Assembly (NCBI GenBank): GCA_038501785.1
Contig: JBAMJR010000151.1
Span: 3,582,501 to 3,646,500, forward strand
Origin: Myoxocephalus aenaeus
Lineage: Eukaryota > Chordata > Actinopteri > Perciformes > Cottidae
DNA: 64,000 bases
Direction of reading: 5' to 3'
Positions within the stretch are counted from its first letter, which is position 1; each line of letters begins with the position of its first letter. A program made the translations under genes and the position numbers. This document shows positions 18,742-30,520 of the stretch, in pieces. The notes below the pieces were generated by a model. That model ran no database searches and was not told where the DNA came from. It saw only the letters and a program-made list of their open reading frames with translations.

Positions 18742-18830
<89 letters not shown>
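18742..18830. repeat. (GT)n microsatellite, 89 bp
   Basis: Pure GT run, then an imperfect CGTGTGCGTGTG continuation to about 18862. Frames through it are Val-Cys or Thr-His artefacts. Confidence 0.98.
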
Positions 18831-18835
<5 letters not shown>

Positions 18836-20247
18836 GCGTGTGTGCTTGTGTATGTGCGTGTCATGTGGATAATGCTGCATGCGAAGGCCAGCTTTAATAT
18901 CGGTCTGGAATAACGGGCTCTTTTGTACATTGTGAGGCAGCCAGCATCTGAGACCAATAAAAGAGTGGCCCTTGGGTCACTGCTCGAAGGATGAAGGAAG
19001 AAGATATAATCATACACAGAGGACACAACACCTTTTTTTGTGCTTTCTCCGCATATTTGGGGGCGTAGAGAGTGCGGGTCCTTCATAAGTTTAATATTTT
19101 CACAGTGTGACCTTTTGTCACTAATAGAGTGACTCGCCAATAAGCGTATATTGTATCTTTAGGGGGTGCAGCCATATTAGTGCAGCAATTGGCTGTAGAA
19201 GGAGGAGGAAGACAAGCTGCACGGAAGACACATGGTGTTAAGGCGGATACAGACAGGAAACACGTGTGTCTGCTTATGGGCAAGGATGCGTGCCTGTAAG
19301 TTTGTATTAGTGTGTGAGATTGTGGATGTGTTAGAGAGATTGTGTATGCACGCGTGTGTATGACTTTTTAAGCAATATATCTCATAATGACATTTGGAAT
19401 GTCTCTGGAAAATGGAGACTAAGCCAAGGAGGTTGACAGTCAGAAACCACAAGCTGGAGTTAAGCCTCAGCATTGCAGTGAACCATATGCTAAACCTATG
19501 TCATGCCCAACTCCAGATCCAGCCGCAGCGATTGACTAAAAGCCGTAAGATAAACTTTGCAGGGGAAACAATTTGAAGCTTTTTTTGGACAATTTGTTTG
19601 ATAAAAGACACTAGTTTCCCATTTGAGGAGATGAGCCGGGCTCAGTTTTCTTTTTGTATGTGTGCCATGTTGTCTTAGTGGCGATGATGTCTCATTATCT
19701 TCTATTAGTCCCATGTGCGGATGTGCTCCTGACTGACGTTTTGTAGGTTGCAATATCCCTCATGGCTTTCCATCCAATGATGTAATGGAGTCAAAAACTG
19801 CCTCCACCCCTCAGTCTTAGTTTGATTGGTCAGCAGGGACTGTAGACTGTGCACCTGTTGTGTGACTGCAGCAGTTTGAGAAAAGCACTTTATCCCCTGT
19901 CTCCCCAACAATCATTACAGCTAGCTTACCGGGTTATTATAGCGCAACCTTAGCACATTTACACTGACTGCCAGATATCCTTGTGGGTGTATTCTTCATC
20001 TGCTTCTTGATCTTATTTTCTTCAACCTATTTCATCCCCGAGGTTGCAAAGACAACTTCTTTTTATTTAGGGCAGGTAATAATTAGAGCAGACGGGTTGT
20101 TTGATTTCCACCTTGATAACACCTTCAGAATGTTGTCAGAGAGTGTAAACACGTACCCGCTCTTAGTTTGGCTCCTTTCATTTGAGTCATTTGTTCTTGT
20201 CGCCTTTTGAAAAACAGGTTGTTGTGGTGTTTTTATGTGTTTGTGCG

Positions 20248-20250
<3 letters not shown>

Positions 20251-20278
<28 letters not shown>
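20251..20278. repeat. (GT)n microsatellite, 28 bp
   Basis: Perfect GT run followed by an interrupted GTGTGTGTTT patch. Confidence 0.95.
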
Positions 20279-20620
20279 CTGTGTGTGTGTTTCTGTAGCT
20301 GTGAATTGTGTTTTTCGACTTTTGCGTGTCAGTATTCCTCTGTGGTCACGTTTTTTTTCTTCTTCATGTGATTGTGTGTGTGTGTTGCATGGAGGTTAGA
20401 TTTTTTGATCTTAGTCGGGAGACGTGAGTTGCCCTGGGCTGTGAGGCTCATTAGGTATGTACTCCTCTGAATGCGAAAGTATTTGTTAAACCACATGACA
20501 AGAATACCTCTCTGCTTCAACAGATGTGCTGTAATTAGAGAGGGCTTAAGTTGTCTTAGAGCTGTGTGGAAAGTCATCACCAGCTGATAAGTTTACAACG
20601 CTGCCCTACCCGTCCCTCAT

Positions 20621-20644
20621 ACACACACACACACACACACACAC
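20621..20644. repeat. (AC)n microsatellite, 24 bp, with CGCAC interruptions
   Basis: Perfect AC run continuing as interrupted CGCACAC and GCACGCAC units to about 20683. Confidence 0.95.
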
Positions 20645-22439
20645 CCGCACACACACGCACGCACGCACACACACTCGCACACATTATGTGCAGAGCTTAT
20701 CAGGCAGGCAAACACCACATAAACAAACACACATTTGACAAAGGAATGACAAATAACAATTAACTCTCACACACATACAGGTAAAAAAAGTTTGCATTGC
20801 AGTAAAACAACATAAAAGACTCATGTAAAGAAAAGAAAATGCCAGGGATTCAAATTACACGGTTCATATACGCACACATGTATGTACTTATCTATTGTGT
20901 AATGTTTATTTAAGAAAACATTGTTGAGAACACCACCAATATTTATAGTATTTTATAGGCTAATGAATACAATTGGCTAACATCTTAAAAACACAGTAAA
21001 ATGACTTTAAAATGTGTATATATACACTGGAGACCATTTATTTTTACTAAATTAAACAAATAGTGTCTTTAATCTAAATTGTTTTTTTTTTATTCAATCT
21101 GTTACCACTGATGTTTATTTACTGACAATATTTACTGTAAGCAGTTTTATGGCTCAAGTGATATGTTAACCCAGCTTTCAGGTCTTTGGCCCTAGAGATA
21201 AAGAGGGCAACTGATCAGAGCTATTATCCATTCTGCAGTGAATCAGGAAGATAATGGCCTATCTGACAGCATGGGGCCTCCATAAAGCCATTAACACCTT
21301 TTGTTGTTCCCCTCCTGTTCACCAATCGTGCTGGGCAGTTCAAAAAGGCAAACGAGGCAATCTGTTTTCTTCGCTTTACCCTTTATTCCCCCTGCTCCAA
21401 GCCTGTGCACAGTAACTGACAAGCAGACACACAGCTATGTAGCAACATAAATGTATTTAGATCCAGTTTAAATGTACTTGGGATGGATTGCTTGTTAGAC
21501 CTTTCACCGATTATGTCTCAAATGGATCTGAAGTGACCACTTCCACTTGCCTATTCATAACAATTTTGCAAGACAGAGCAACCTAAACAGACGACACAAA
21601 CTCATGTGCATTCAGTCAAACAGCTAAAAACCCTTGTTACAATTGTTTGACATTGGTAAATGTAATTGAGGGTTGTATGCTAAATGCTTACAAAGTTGTC
21701 CTCTTACATTGCAACAGTATGTGAATACAATGCACCTGACCACTTAAACATGTGACCTGGGCAATTTAATCCCAAAAGCATCCTCAGTGCGCTCACACAT
21801 GCTTTTAGAATATGTATGTAATCGCTTAGGATTACATTTCCGTATTTTTAGAACCTCAGATCCACAGTAGAATAAAAAAAAGCTCTCTTCATTTGCTGTA
21901 GACATGAATATTGTGAACCTCAAATTCTTGGGTTGTTTCAGAAATCAGGCGTAGCTGTTGGTGCTGTTGAATGCTATACAAATTGACTAAACTCCCCTCC
22001 TTTTAGCATCTGAAAGGATCTTTTTACCACTTAACACTGTTTGAACCACACTTCTGAGAGACTATATATTGGCCCTTAGAAAGACTAAGACACATGGAAG
22101 CAGATACACACAGACTTATCTGACATTAGAAGTCTTTATTGTCCTTTGAAGTTTTCAAGCAGTCAAATTAGCATTGATGAAAGAGTCTGCATCGAACATC
22201 TCTGGGATCCAGCCAAGAACCAGAGCTGTGGACAACGTATCTTCATCTCTCTCCCTCTCTCTCTCCACCCTTCCACTCCATCTTTCCCCACCACCCCTGC
22301 ATCAACACCATCCCTCCTCCTCCTCTGATAGCAGGAGCCCCCCAGTGGTTCCCTTCTTTGCTCCCCGTTTCTCTCTTTCCTCCCTCTCTTTTTCCCTCTC
22401 CTGTCTGTGTTGCCTTTGGCAAATTGGCAAATTGTGTTT

Positions 22440-22700
22440 TACTAACGTGGGTACATGTGTTAAGTGGGGATCAATTGTTTGTTTAACAGGGTGCCTCTAT
22501 TAGACTGGGAGGGTGTAATTAGTGGTGAGGCCTTTTCTTAATACAGGCAGCATCAGCAAGGGGGAGGGAGGAGTACGGGCTGTCCAATCAATGCCAAATC
22601 TCAAGGAAGGATCCGCTGCAGTTTGGTTTACAGAAATTAAATGTGTGATAAATCTCATTGGAGAAGTGGAGGCTCAGTATTCAGTGAGGTCGTCCTGAGC
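22440..22700. promoter_or_regulatory. Candidate conserved non-coding element
   Basis: Repeat-free block with GGTGTAATTAGTGG near 22512 and CCAATCAATG near 22584, following a pyrimidine-rich patch. No protein-like frame. Call rests on style and absence of repeats only. Confidence 0.22.
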
Positions 22701-23499
22701 ATCCAACTGTGCATCGTTGGTTGCTAGCCTAAAGCCAAAATCAAGTATCCGTAATGAACCTGCACAGAGCACGGATAAAAGCCCCATAATATCTGATTAT
22801 TCCCTTTGCCGTTTTACTGGTTTGCTTTGTTCCAGATCTTTGAAACACCTCATACCCATGGGCCAGGGTCCCTACACTTGCCAGCAAGGCGGATCAGCCA
22901 GCTGTGCCAGGAAATTGCAGACAACAGAAAAACAAAACATATTCTGCCCATACTCCCCCTGTCTGTCTTCCTCAACATAACAATCAAACACAGGCAGAGA
23001 CATTCACAACACAGGGAGGACTCTTAAGACTATTATCTACTAGAAGATTAAGTAAAAAAACAGTCCGTGTATCAAGAGGAGATGTACACTCTGTGTGGCC
23101 CAATCTGCTCTTAAGACAAACAATTGTTTTACTGACAACTGGCTGAGACTTTTCTGCCTCTGAGCTGCCGACTGCTTTTCTATCTGATTTTCCGGGGTGC
23201 ATGATTTAAAAATTCAACGGTAAAAGCGTGGGACAGATAGGAATGGTATGCTTGTGGTCAACAAAAAGTAAATAGACTAATTAATGTGTATGGTGCGATG
23301 AATGGTTTACGAGTACAAACATTCTGTAGGTATATGCACACATGTAGATGCATATTTGTCTGTGTGCTTATGTGCGTGCGCATAGACAATTGGTTATATG
23401 CATTTTTTTTGCTGTGTATGGATGTTACCAAAGTTGTCTTTTCTCTTATGAGATTGGGATGGAAGTTGAAGAGGCAGGATTGCAGATGATAAAATTGCA

Positions 23500-24220
23500 G
23501 TGTGAATTCTTTCTTGGATGAAGTAAATTAGACACATATTCCCCTGTCTCTCAAAAATGTTTTTAATGAGCAAGGCACTCAAGCGAATTGCTTACTCCAA
23601 ATAAAATCGCATTTGGCGTGCTCTCAGACGGCTGTCAAACATTGTAAGAGCCATTTGTTTGTGTTGATGAAAATTATAATCTGACAATTATCTAATTTAT
23701 TGAGGTGATATAAGTCTTTTTCTTTTGACAAAAGATTTTGAAAAGAGTAATTCTTTTTGGATCTATCGGGATTAATCAGATGAGGATCAACTGTGATAGA
23801 AGGATATAGGGGCAGGCCTGTTTTTAGTAATATGAATGGGGTAGAATGGGGCTTTGGTACCGTCATTGACCTCACGTTAGATTTGACAATGTTTTGTTAA
23901 TTTTGTTTAAAGTTAGAATAAATCTTCCAAAGAAGTCATCAGAATCCACGCCTGCAGTGTTCTGATTTGGACTGTTCAACTTGTGAGTCAAGAGGTGCCG
24001 CCCTGTTAAAGTGGCACAGTTTAAGAGAAGTTCAAAGAGCAGGCCGCGACAAACAAGTGCTGCAGGCAAATACAAGTATACTCACTGCGACTCCAGCTAT
24101 CTTCATTAAATGGCATCGATGTCAGATCAAAGAGCTTGTGAGTCACGGTGAGAGCAGATTCAATTTAAAAGTTCCCTTTAAAAGAAGAAGTAAACACAGA
24201 TATCTTTAAACTAGTATGAC
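23500..24220. promoter_or_regulatory. Candidate conserved non-coding element
   Basis: About 700 bp of AT-rich, repeat-free DNA with several TAAT-type cores (AAATTATAATCTGACAATTA near 23670) and no coding signature. Possible enhancer; conservation not visible from one genome. Confidence 0.25.
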
Positions 24221-25936
24221 TATATGAAAATACAATAAAGCAAGCTCAGCATGCAAATCACATCCTGTGATGCTGTTGGCTGGTTGCAGGTAGTGTATTT
24301 GGGGCAGTGAATGAGTCAAAAACTTGGTTGCATGGCTACACAGATAAAACTAACTTTTTTTAATTTTGTTATTGTTGTTGTTCACAAAACCAACATTATG
24401 CATGTGAGATCATACAATATTTTGTTTTTATTAAGTTTCTTAGCATAACAATTTCACAGTGGAACTATTAAGTGTTGATATATGGATGTGAATTTGAATT
24501 GTATAGCTGTGAATTTGTATAACTCAGACCAGTGCTGGAAAATGACAAAAGCAAAGTGCTCACTTAGCTCAGCATTAGAGGCAACATGTACTGAATGATT
24601 TCAAGTATGTATTTATAGCTTTTGAATGATCAATGGAAATGTGTGTGACTCTGAATACTGTAATTACATAATTGTTTGTTATAATGTCTGCTGTTAATGT
24701 GTTTTAAAGCTGAGCTGTCCCTCCACTCGTGATGATGAAGCATTACATGTTGGATCTTCCACCATGGTCCAACAATCCGCTCAATCCTTTGACTGCTTGC
24801 ATACCTTGTCCAATATGGTCGTGCAATTTAACTGTGCATGCTAGAAGCTCATTGGATACAACAGCAGGGTGCAGTCTGAGGGTGGATGCTATGCTAGCTG
24901 GCAGCTGCAGTGTGGTGGCAGACATGGTGCTGAGTGACTGACAGTCTCAGAAGCTGCATGCCAGCTGATCCTCTCTTCTACCAACACCAGCCTGGCAGCG
25001 GCAGCCATTGTTGTCACCCTCAATTTCACACACCAGCTAAATGACTGCAACTCAGCCAACTTGTCTCTGCCACAAACCAGCTAACGGACTGCTGGTTCTA
25101 CTAACATAAACACAGAGGCAGTGCGTGGATGATCAGATGACACATAGAGTAGATATCATTTACATTTTGCTAATTTAAATCTTACTGATTGACTTACAAT
25201 GAAAGTACAGATAAACAAAGAATGTGCACACACATTTGAATACAGTGCACTGAATAATAATGTGAAACCACAACAATGCTTACAAATGAATGGATATTTG
25301 TGAATAAATTGCCCCCACAACTATTTATTTGAAAGAGAACCATGGGCAAATGGAGCTGGGGGGAGGGGGGATGCATTTCCATAGGAATCACCAAGCTAGT
25401 TTTACTTTCATCACATTACCAATCTAAACAGCCCAGCCATTCTCCAACTAAGCAATAAGTGGCAGAGTGACATTCGAGTGGGGCCACCCCCTCTCATCTA
25501 TTGTCGCAGCTTTTGAAGTTCCTTTTCAGGTCATTAAGCTCCATTTCCCATTCACAGAGAGCTTGTGTGGCGGCCGTTTGAGCGCAACAATGGACCCTAA
25601 TGACTTAACGCTTCTGTTTTCATTCTCCACCTCTCACTCACCCCGCCTCCCCCTCCACCTCTTTACCCACTTCTCCATTCGCCCCCACAGTCGTCCCCTT
25701 CACCTCTTTAATGGTGGCTTGCACCCCTCGTTTGGCTGCCTACGTTTTTTATGGGGCATTGTAATGAGCTGCAGCTGTGGGGTAAAATCTGGGTGTAATG
25801 TTAACCCAGGCAGAGGAGGGTGACCCAGAGGAGCAGAGGTCAACGTATTGTGTTAGTTCCAGGCCTAGGGTCTATTAGAGGCTATAAAGGTTATTTTTTG
25901 AAGCAACAGCATGCTGCAGCAAAACCCTCCCACCCC

Positions 25937-25938
<2 letters not shown>

Positions 25939-26005
<67 letters not shown>
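25939..26005. repeat. (CA)n microsatellite, 67 bp
   Basis: Perfect CA run. Confidence 0.98.
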
Positions 26006-26008
<3 letters not shown>

Positions 26009-26430
26009 CACCCCTTGAGGTAGAACATTGTCAGATCCCCCCTGATGAGCGTTTTGAAAGGACTCAACACTGTTTTGTCATCAAGTGCTAGTTAATTGGT
26101 GAATAATCCACAATTGGTGTGCGTAAAAGGGCTGATAATCTATGGTGGAGTGGCTGAGGCATTTGTGGTTGCCAGGGGGTTCAAATACCTCATGCCATCT
26201 ATTAGTCTCCTGACATGGTTGAAGACAACAAAACAAGGAAGTTTTGATAAAACTGCTGTCGTTACAACCTTGTTTGTGAGGGGCTGAAGGTGGCTGGAGC
26301 TATTCAGGCATAACATGTACACAATCATACACCCACGCTACACAGGTTTATGAACACAGAAATGTGACCTATACCTGCATGTCAAATTTACAGAGGCAAA
26401 GTGAAAAAGGACTCTCACACAAACACCTAT

Positions 26431-26443
26431 ACACACACACGCA

Positions 26444-26529
<86 letters not shown>
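26431..26529. repeat. Compound (AC)n(GCAC)n(AC)n microsatellite, 99 bp
   Basis: A short AC run, about five GCAC tetramers at 26441-26462, then a long AC run. The GCAC core increases alternating purine-pyrimidine and CpG content, favouring Z-DNA. Confidence 0.98.
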
Positions 26530-26531
<2 letters not shown>

Positions 26532-28016
26532 AGCATAATCTATCATACCACGATGAGTAATATATTTACTCATGACATCAAATAGGAGTGCCAAAATGGC
26601 CTTTTTCCAACAGAGCTGGTCAGGGCACAGGCTGTTTATGCTCTTCCTGGTACGAGTGGCAGGCAAAGCAGTAACCCGAGCTGAAAAAACAAAAGGCACA
26701 AAGCCAATCGGCAAAATCAAACTGACCCCTGTCACTCTCTCTCACTGCAAGTGGCGTAATCTTAATTGAATCAGCCTTACAGAAAGATGTTGACACTGAG
26801 AGATTGAACAAACCTGGGAGGCCATGGCAGGCCGGGGGAAGTGCTGGGGAAATTAAAAAAAGAAAAGTTGCCCCACCTATTCATTAATGTGTCCCACTCC
26901 TCCATTTCTCACTGTCTCATGGAGATAATGGTTCCCCTCCCACCCTGTGGCAGCCAATTTGATCACTCACTGTGGGCCACTGAGGAGGCCTCACATTTTT
27001 CAACCATGTCCAGCTAAAACAACCAGACAATGTACTGTGCAATACTAACACAAGAGCACCACTGTACAATGCAACTTGGCTGTCATCCCAGTCTACATAT
27101 TGCTGTGGTCTCGGCTTCTTTTTCAGATGGTGGCTTCATATAAATAGCCAACAGAAGTATGAGGGTGATTTCAACGCTTTGGTTTTAATTACATGTTTGT
27201 TTTCATGAGAAGGATTGATTGGCTGAGTCATCCCCATGGGACCCATCCATCATGGTGCTCTCCATTGTGTCTTTATTGGCACCCCATCGTAACATGTCTA
27301 ACCTTTCACAGTCACTAATAATCACTTCTGCCCTAAGGACTATACCAGGGAGGTGGTGTGTGTAATCTTTCTCACACGCCCATTTAATTGCTCATCCATA
27401 TAGTTGAACATTCAATAAAGCAGCTATAATCTATATTTTTGCTATATAAAAGTGACAAATGACTACAATGTGACAATTTTGAAGGAAGCTGCTCGTAAGA
27501 ATGAATATACAGAAAGCATCACCTGAATTTGCAGTTCACATCAGTTTAACGTTTACCATATCAACTTTAAAGCTGCTGAAATTTCAGAGTTGTGTTGAAC
27601 ACTGAATGTTTATGAGGGAAGCAATATCTATAGTTAACTGTCTGTAATGTGTTTCACTTTTTTTTGCATTGAGATATGTACTGTAAAACGTACCTGTCAG
27701 TATTTCTCTGTAACGAAATGAATCTCTGTATTTTATACTGTGTTTGTCAAAATACGTAAATTATCATGCTGCAATCTAATGAACGTTCTGTAGAGTTGTA
27801 ACTGTAGAGTTGTAGAGTTAGTTTGTCTAAATTTGACTGCATATGTATACAAATGAAATGATTAATGTGTACATTAAAATGCATAAGAGATATGACAATT
27901 AATAAGGGATATTATTATGAAGAATGTGTAATTGTATGCATATGAAGGTCACTATGTTTTTATTACTGTATAATGTTCAGGAGTGAATGAGTTTTTTATT
28001 GCATGTTAGACATGTA
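26530..28016. other. Non-coding unique DNA, AT-rich toward 28 kb
   Basis: No gene recognised. The segment 27090-27420 is repeat-free and mildly enhancer-like. From 27420 the DNA is AT-rich, with a short tandem CTGTAGAGTTGTA-type repetition near 27790-27820. It abuts the LTR described next. Confidence 0.5.
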
Positions 28017-28429
28017 GGATTGTTGCCTTAAACAAATCCCTTCAGGAAGTAGTGCCTTCATTGTATTGGTCAGGAGAAGGAGTGAGACATTGAGACAATG
28101 AGAGTGGAACTTTGGCTGCGCGGACTGGGTTTCGCCAACCGTAACTTGTTTTGGCACGGCCGGAGAGCTCCGTCTCCTTGACCAAGCGGACAGCCAATGG
28201 AAGATTGGATTCAGGTGTGAAATAGAGGAGGTTCTGAAGGTTTTGAAGGGCCTTAAGCTCCGTGAATGACTGATATAATGCTAACACGCGCTAGAGCACG
28301 GCCTCTTTTGTTCCCAAGAAGTGAGCTGGACAGGACCTGTGGTCTGGAGTTCACGGAGGATCAAGGGGCCCCGATCGGGACTGCATAAACTGTATTGTCA
28401 TAATTTTTAATTAAACCATTTTTTATATA

Positions 28430-29264
28430 ATGCTGCGTTCACACCGAACGCGGTGCGAATTTGACGCGCCGCGTTTACCATGGTAGTTTACTCGCTCGAC
28501 AATAAAAGGGTGTTCACACCGAAGGCGCGAATTTGCGTCAAAGGGGGCGTGGCTTATCTCTGTTGCTTGTCTCTGTGAAAGGAGCTTTCATTTCCGCTAT
28601 CGATCATGGAATAAATAACCACTAGTTTAACCACTGCTTTATACTTGTTGTGGAAGTCCCAAAAATGTCGGTACATCAAATGCCCTCGTGTTTGGGTTCA
28701 TAACACCATCCGTAGCCGCACACAGCTCGGTGAATTTCACCGACTCCTCCAGGAACTGCGTCTGTTTATCTCCGTAAAACAGATACCGTTTCCTTCATCC
28801 ACCATGGAAATAACCACTAGTACTTGTTGTGTAAACTCCACATATGTCGGAACATCAAACTGGGTTCATAATGTTATCTGTAGTCCCACAACAGTGTCTC
28901 AATGACGGCCGCTACCAGCGCTGGTTCAGGCGGAGCAGCAGCAGTTTCATTCAGGAACGGCAAGACGGCAGTGGTGACGGGCGGAGCTTCTCAACGCTGA
29001 TTCTCAGCGCTGATTGGCTGACGCAACTTGGCGTCACACGATTTCTCCGCCGGAGTTGGGATAATTCAACTCACGCAAATTCGGCCTGCGTCCTTTGCTC
29101 TGTTCGCCCCGCGTCAAACGCGCTATTCGCGCCGCCTCAAACGCGTCTATCGCGCCGCCCGGCGGAAAAAACGCTTTTTCGCTGGACGGCGCGTCTGTGC
29201 ATTGACTTTGCATGTAATCTGGTCGTGCGTCAAATTCGCGCCGCGTCCGGTGTGAACACAGCAT
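28430..29264. mobile_element. Non-autonomous DNA transposon (MITE-like), 835 bp, TA target duplication
   Basis: The ends are inverted repeats: ATGCTGCGTTCACACCG at the left and the complement of ATGCTGTGTTCACACCG at the right, continuing with few mismatches through a shared GCGAATTTGACGC about 38 bp in. TA lies on each outer side (28428-28429 and 29265-29266). The element is strongly CpG-rich, unlike its surroundings. GCGAATTTG-type motifs recur below the ends (28456, 28527, and complements at 29078 and 29230), as transposase-binding subterminal repeats do. No transposase frame exists; the 223-residue frame at 28844-29515 runs past the element's end. The family is uncertain; a TA duplication fits Tc1/mariner-like or other TA-targeting groups. 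Confidence 0.85.
28605..28883 (+). repeat. Diverged direct duplication inside the DNA transposon
   Basis: Two related copies, 28605-28715 and 28803-28883, share CATGGAA, TAACCACTAG, TACTTGTTGTG, ATGTCGG, ACATCAAA and GGGTTCATAA in the same order. The first copy is longer by two insertions. This shows the element's body grew by internal duplication. Confidence 0.75.
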
Positions 29265-30284
29265 TACTCATGTTGGACTCTGGACATTATTCCCCACACG
29301 ACCTCCCAGGATTTTTCACATTATCCTTTAGTAGGAATTCTGACTTCCAATCAAAATGCATCAAAGTGCATCTGCCCTGGAAAACATGGACGCCTGCAAC
29401 AAACAAGCATCTAGAGAAGACCTGCATCAATTACCACAGGGCCATTATGGAAGAGAATTTGAAATATTACTTTTTTCGAAATTGTATGTGGTTAAATTCT
29501 AAATATCTAATTTAAGACATTTTAAGGATCCTCCGAAACCCTGTTAAAAGAGATGCGAGGAGTAGGCTAGTAGCTTACTGCATGCTCGCTAAGACGTCTT
29601 AATAAGAACAAATCAACTGAATGGAAATGGCGGTCGAAACATTGTTACAGCACATTTCACAACACAAACAATACCTGAAGTAAAAATTTATGAAAAGGTA
29701 ATTTTGCTTTTGGTTCTGTGTGCACCACCATGTTGCTGTGATGTCAGGATGTCATTTTAAGAAATTAGATGGGATAGTAAACATCCCAACGAATGTTTGC
29801 AACAAGGTTATCCATGCTAGTAGACATGTCCAAGGTGTGATCAGAAGTGACAGAGTTAGGAAACACCCTAGTCCTGGTTTGGGCAGATCTGCATATGAAT
29901 GGCAGGCTGGTCCATGCAGGTGACATGCGATAAGAGCCCTAATCTAGATGACAGACCCTGGTGCAGGCCTCCCTTATTAGCTCTGATGAAGCAGGGATGC
30001 TGGTAGAATGCTAATACCCCGATTCCTCCCTCCACTTCCAGCCTGGTTTCCAAGGCTGACTCCCAGTTACACTGTAAGCAGACCATTGTAAACAAGGCCA
30101 GAGCACATTGCCCGGTGGATCACATCAGAAAGGGAGATGATCAGCTTGGACTCTGCTGCAGAAAGAAAGGCTTGCGCATGTAAGGGCCGTGTAGTGTGTG
30201 CCATCATTTGATCAGGCCCGTCTCCGCCACCATGTAGCGCCCATGTCCTGGACAAGAGCAGAGACGGCAGATTCTGCCTTGGGG

Positions 30285-30520
30285 CAACTGTCATGCATAA
30301 TGCATGTGCATTATTCACACAATTATTGATAACGCGTTTCACATCGATGATTATTCATTCATTAATTATTACAGTCCCTAATGTGTTAGCATTAAAGATA
30401 TTGTTATTAATGTCAAGCCATCTGAAGAGTGACGAGTGTGTTCCCATTGGCCTGTGTCTCGCTTAAAAATAAAATGTATTTAGAGTGGGATTAAAAAAAA
30501 ATTGCACTGGAAAAGGAAGG
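30285..30520. promoter_or_regulatory. Candidate regulatory block with POU/homeodomain palindrome
   Basis: GCATAATGCA (30295-30304) and TGCATTATTC (30307-30316) form an inverted repeat, 9/10 matched, around a TG spacer. ATGCATAATGCAT resembles palindromic octamer-type POU sites. CATTCATTAATTATTACAG follows near 30355. AT-rich and repeat-free. Function is inferred. Confidence 0.3.

Larger units (their letters stand above)
18863..25938. other. Non-coding unique DNA
   Basis: No gene recognised. Two short microsatellites (20251-20278, 20621-20644) and two enhancer-like blocks (22440-22700, 23500-24220) are listed separately. The pyrimidine-rich segment near 22235-22410 is low complexity. The slightly GC-richer stretch at 24710-25120 has open frames on both strands without a recognisable domain and could be a decayed mobile element. 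Confidence 0.45.
28021..29308 (+). mobile_element. Probable solo LTR (about 450 bp) split by a DNA transposon
   Basis: The segment begins TGTTGCC at 28021 and ends CTCCCA at 29308, the TG...CA ends usual for long terminal repeats. It is flanked by GGAT at 28017-28020 and GGAT at 29309-29312, a 4-bp target duplication. In plus orientation it carries CCAAT (28194-28198), a TATA-like ATATAAT (28273-28279) and an ATTAAA polyadenylation signal (28410-28415), in the order and spacing expected for U3-R-U5. Removing the inserted element at 28430-29264 and one TA leaves about 451 bp, a normal LTR length. No internal gag/pol-like sequence lies beside it, so it looks like a solo LTR left by recombination. 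Family (Gypsy-like or endogenous retrovirus) not determined. Confidence 0.6.

Noticed and set aside
24710..25120. GC-richer stretch with open frames on both strands, considered as a decayed mobile element or exon
   Set aside because: No motif, ends or splice sites could be identified; left as unclassified.
28844..29515. 223-residue open frame, the longest in the window
   Set aside because: It begins inside the DNA transposon, crosses its right end at 29264 and continues into the LTR and unique DNA; no transposase motif. CpG-rich DNA has few stops, which explains its length.
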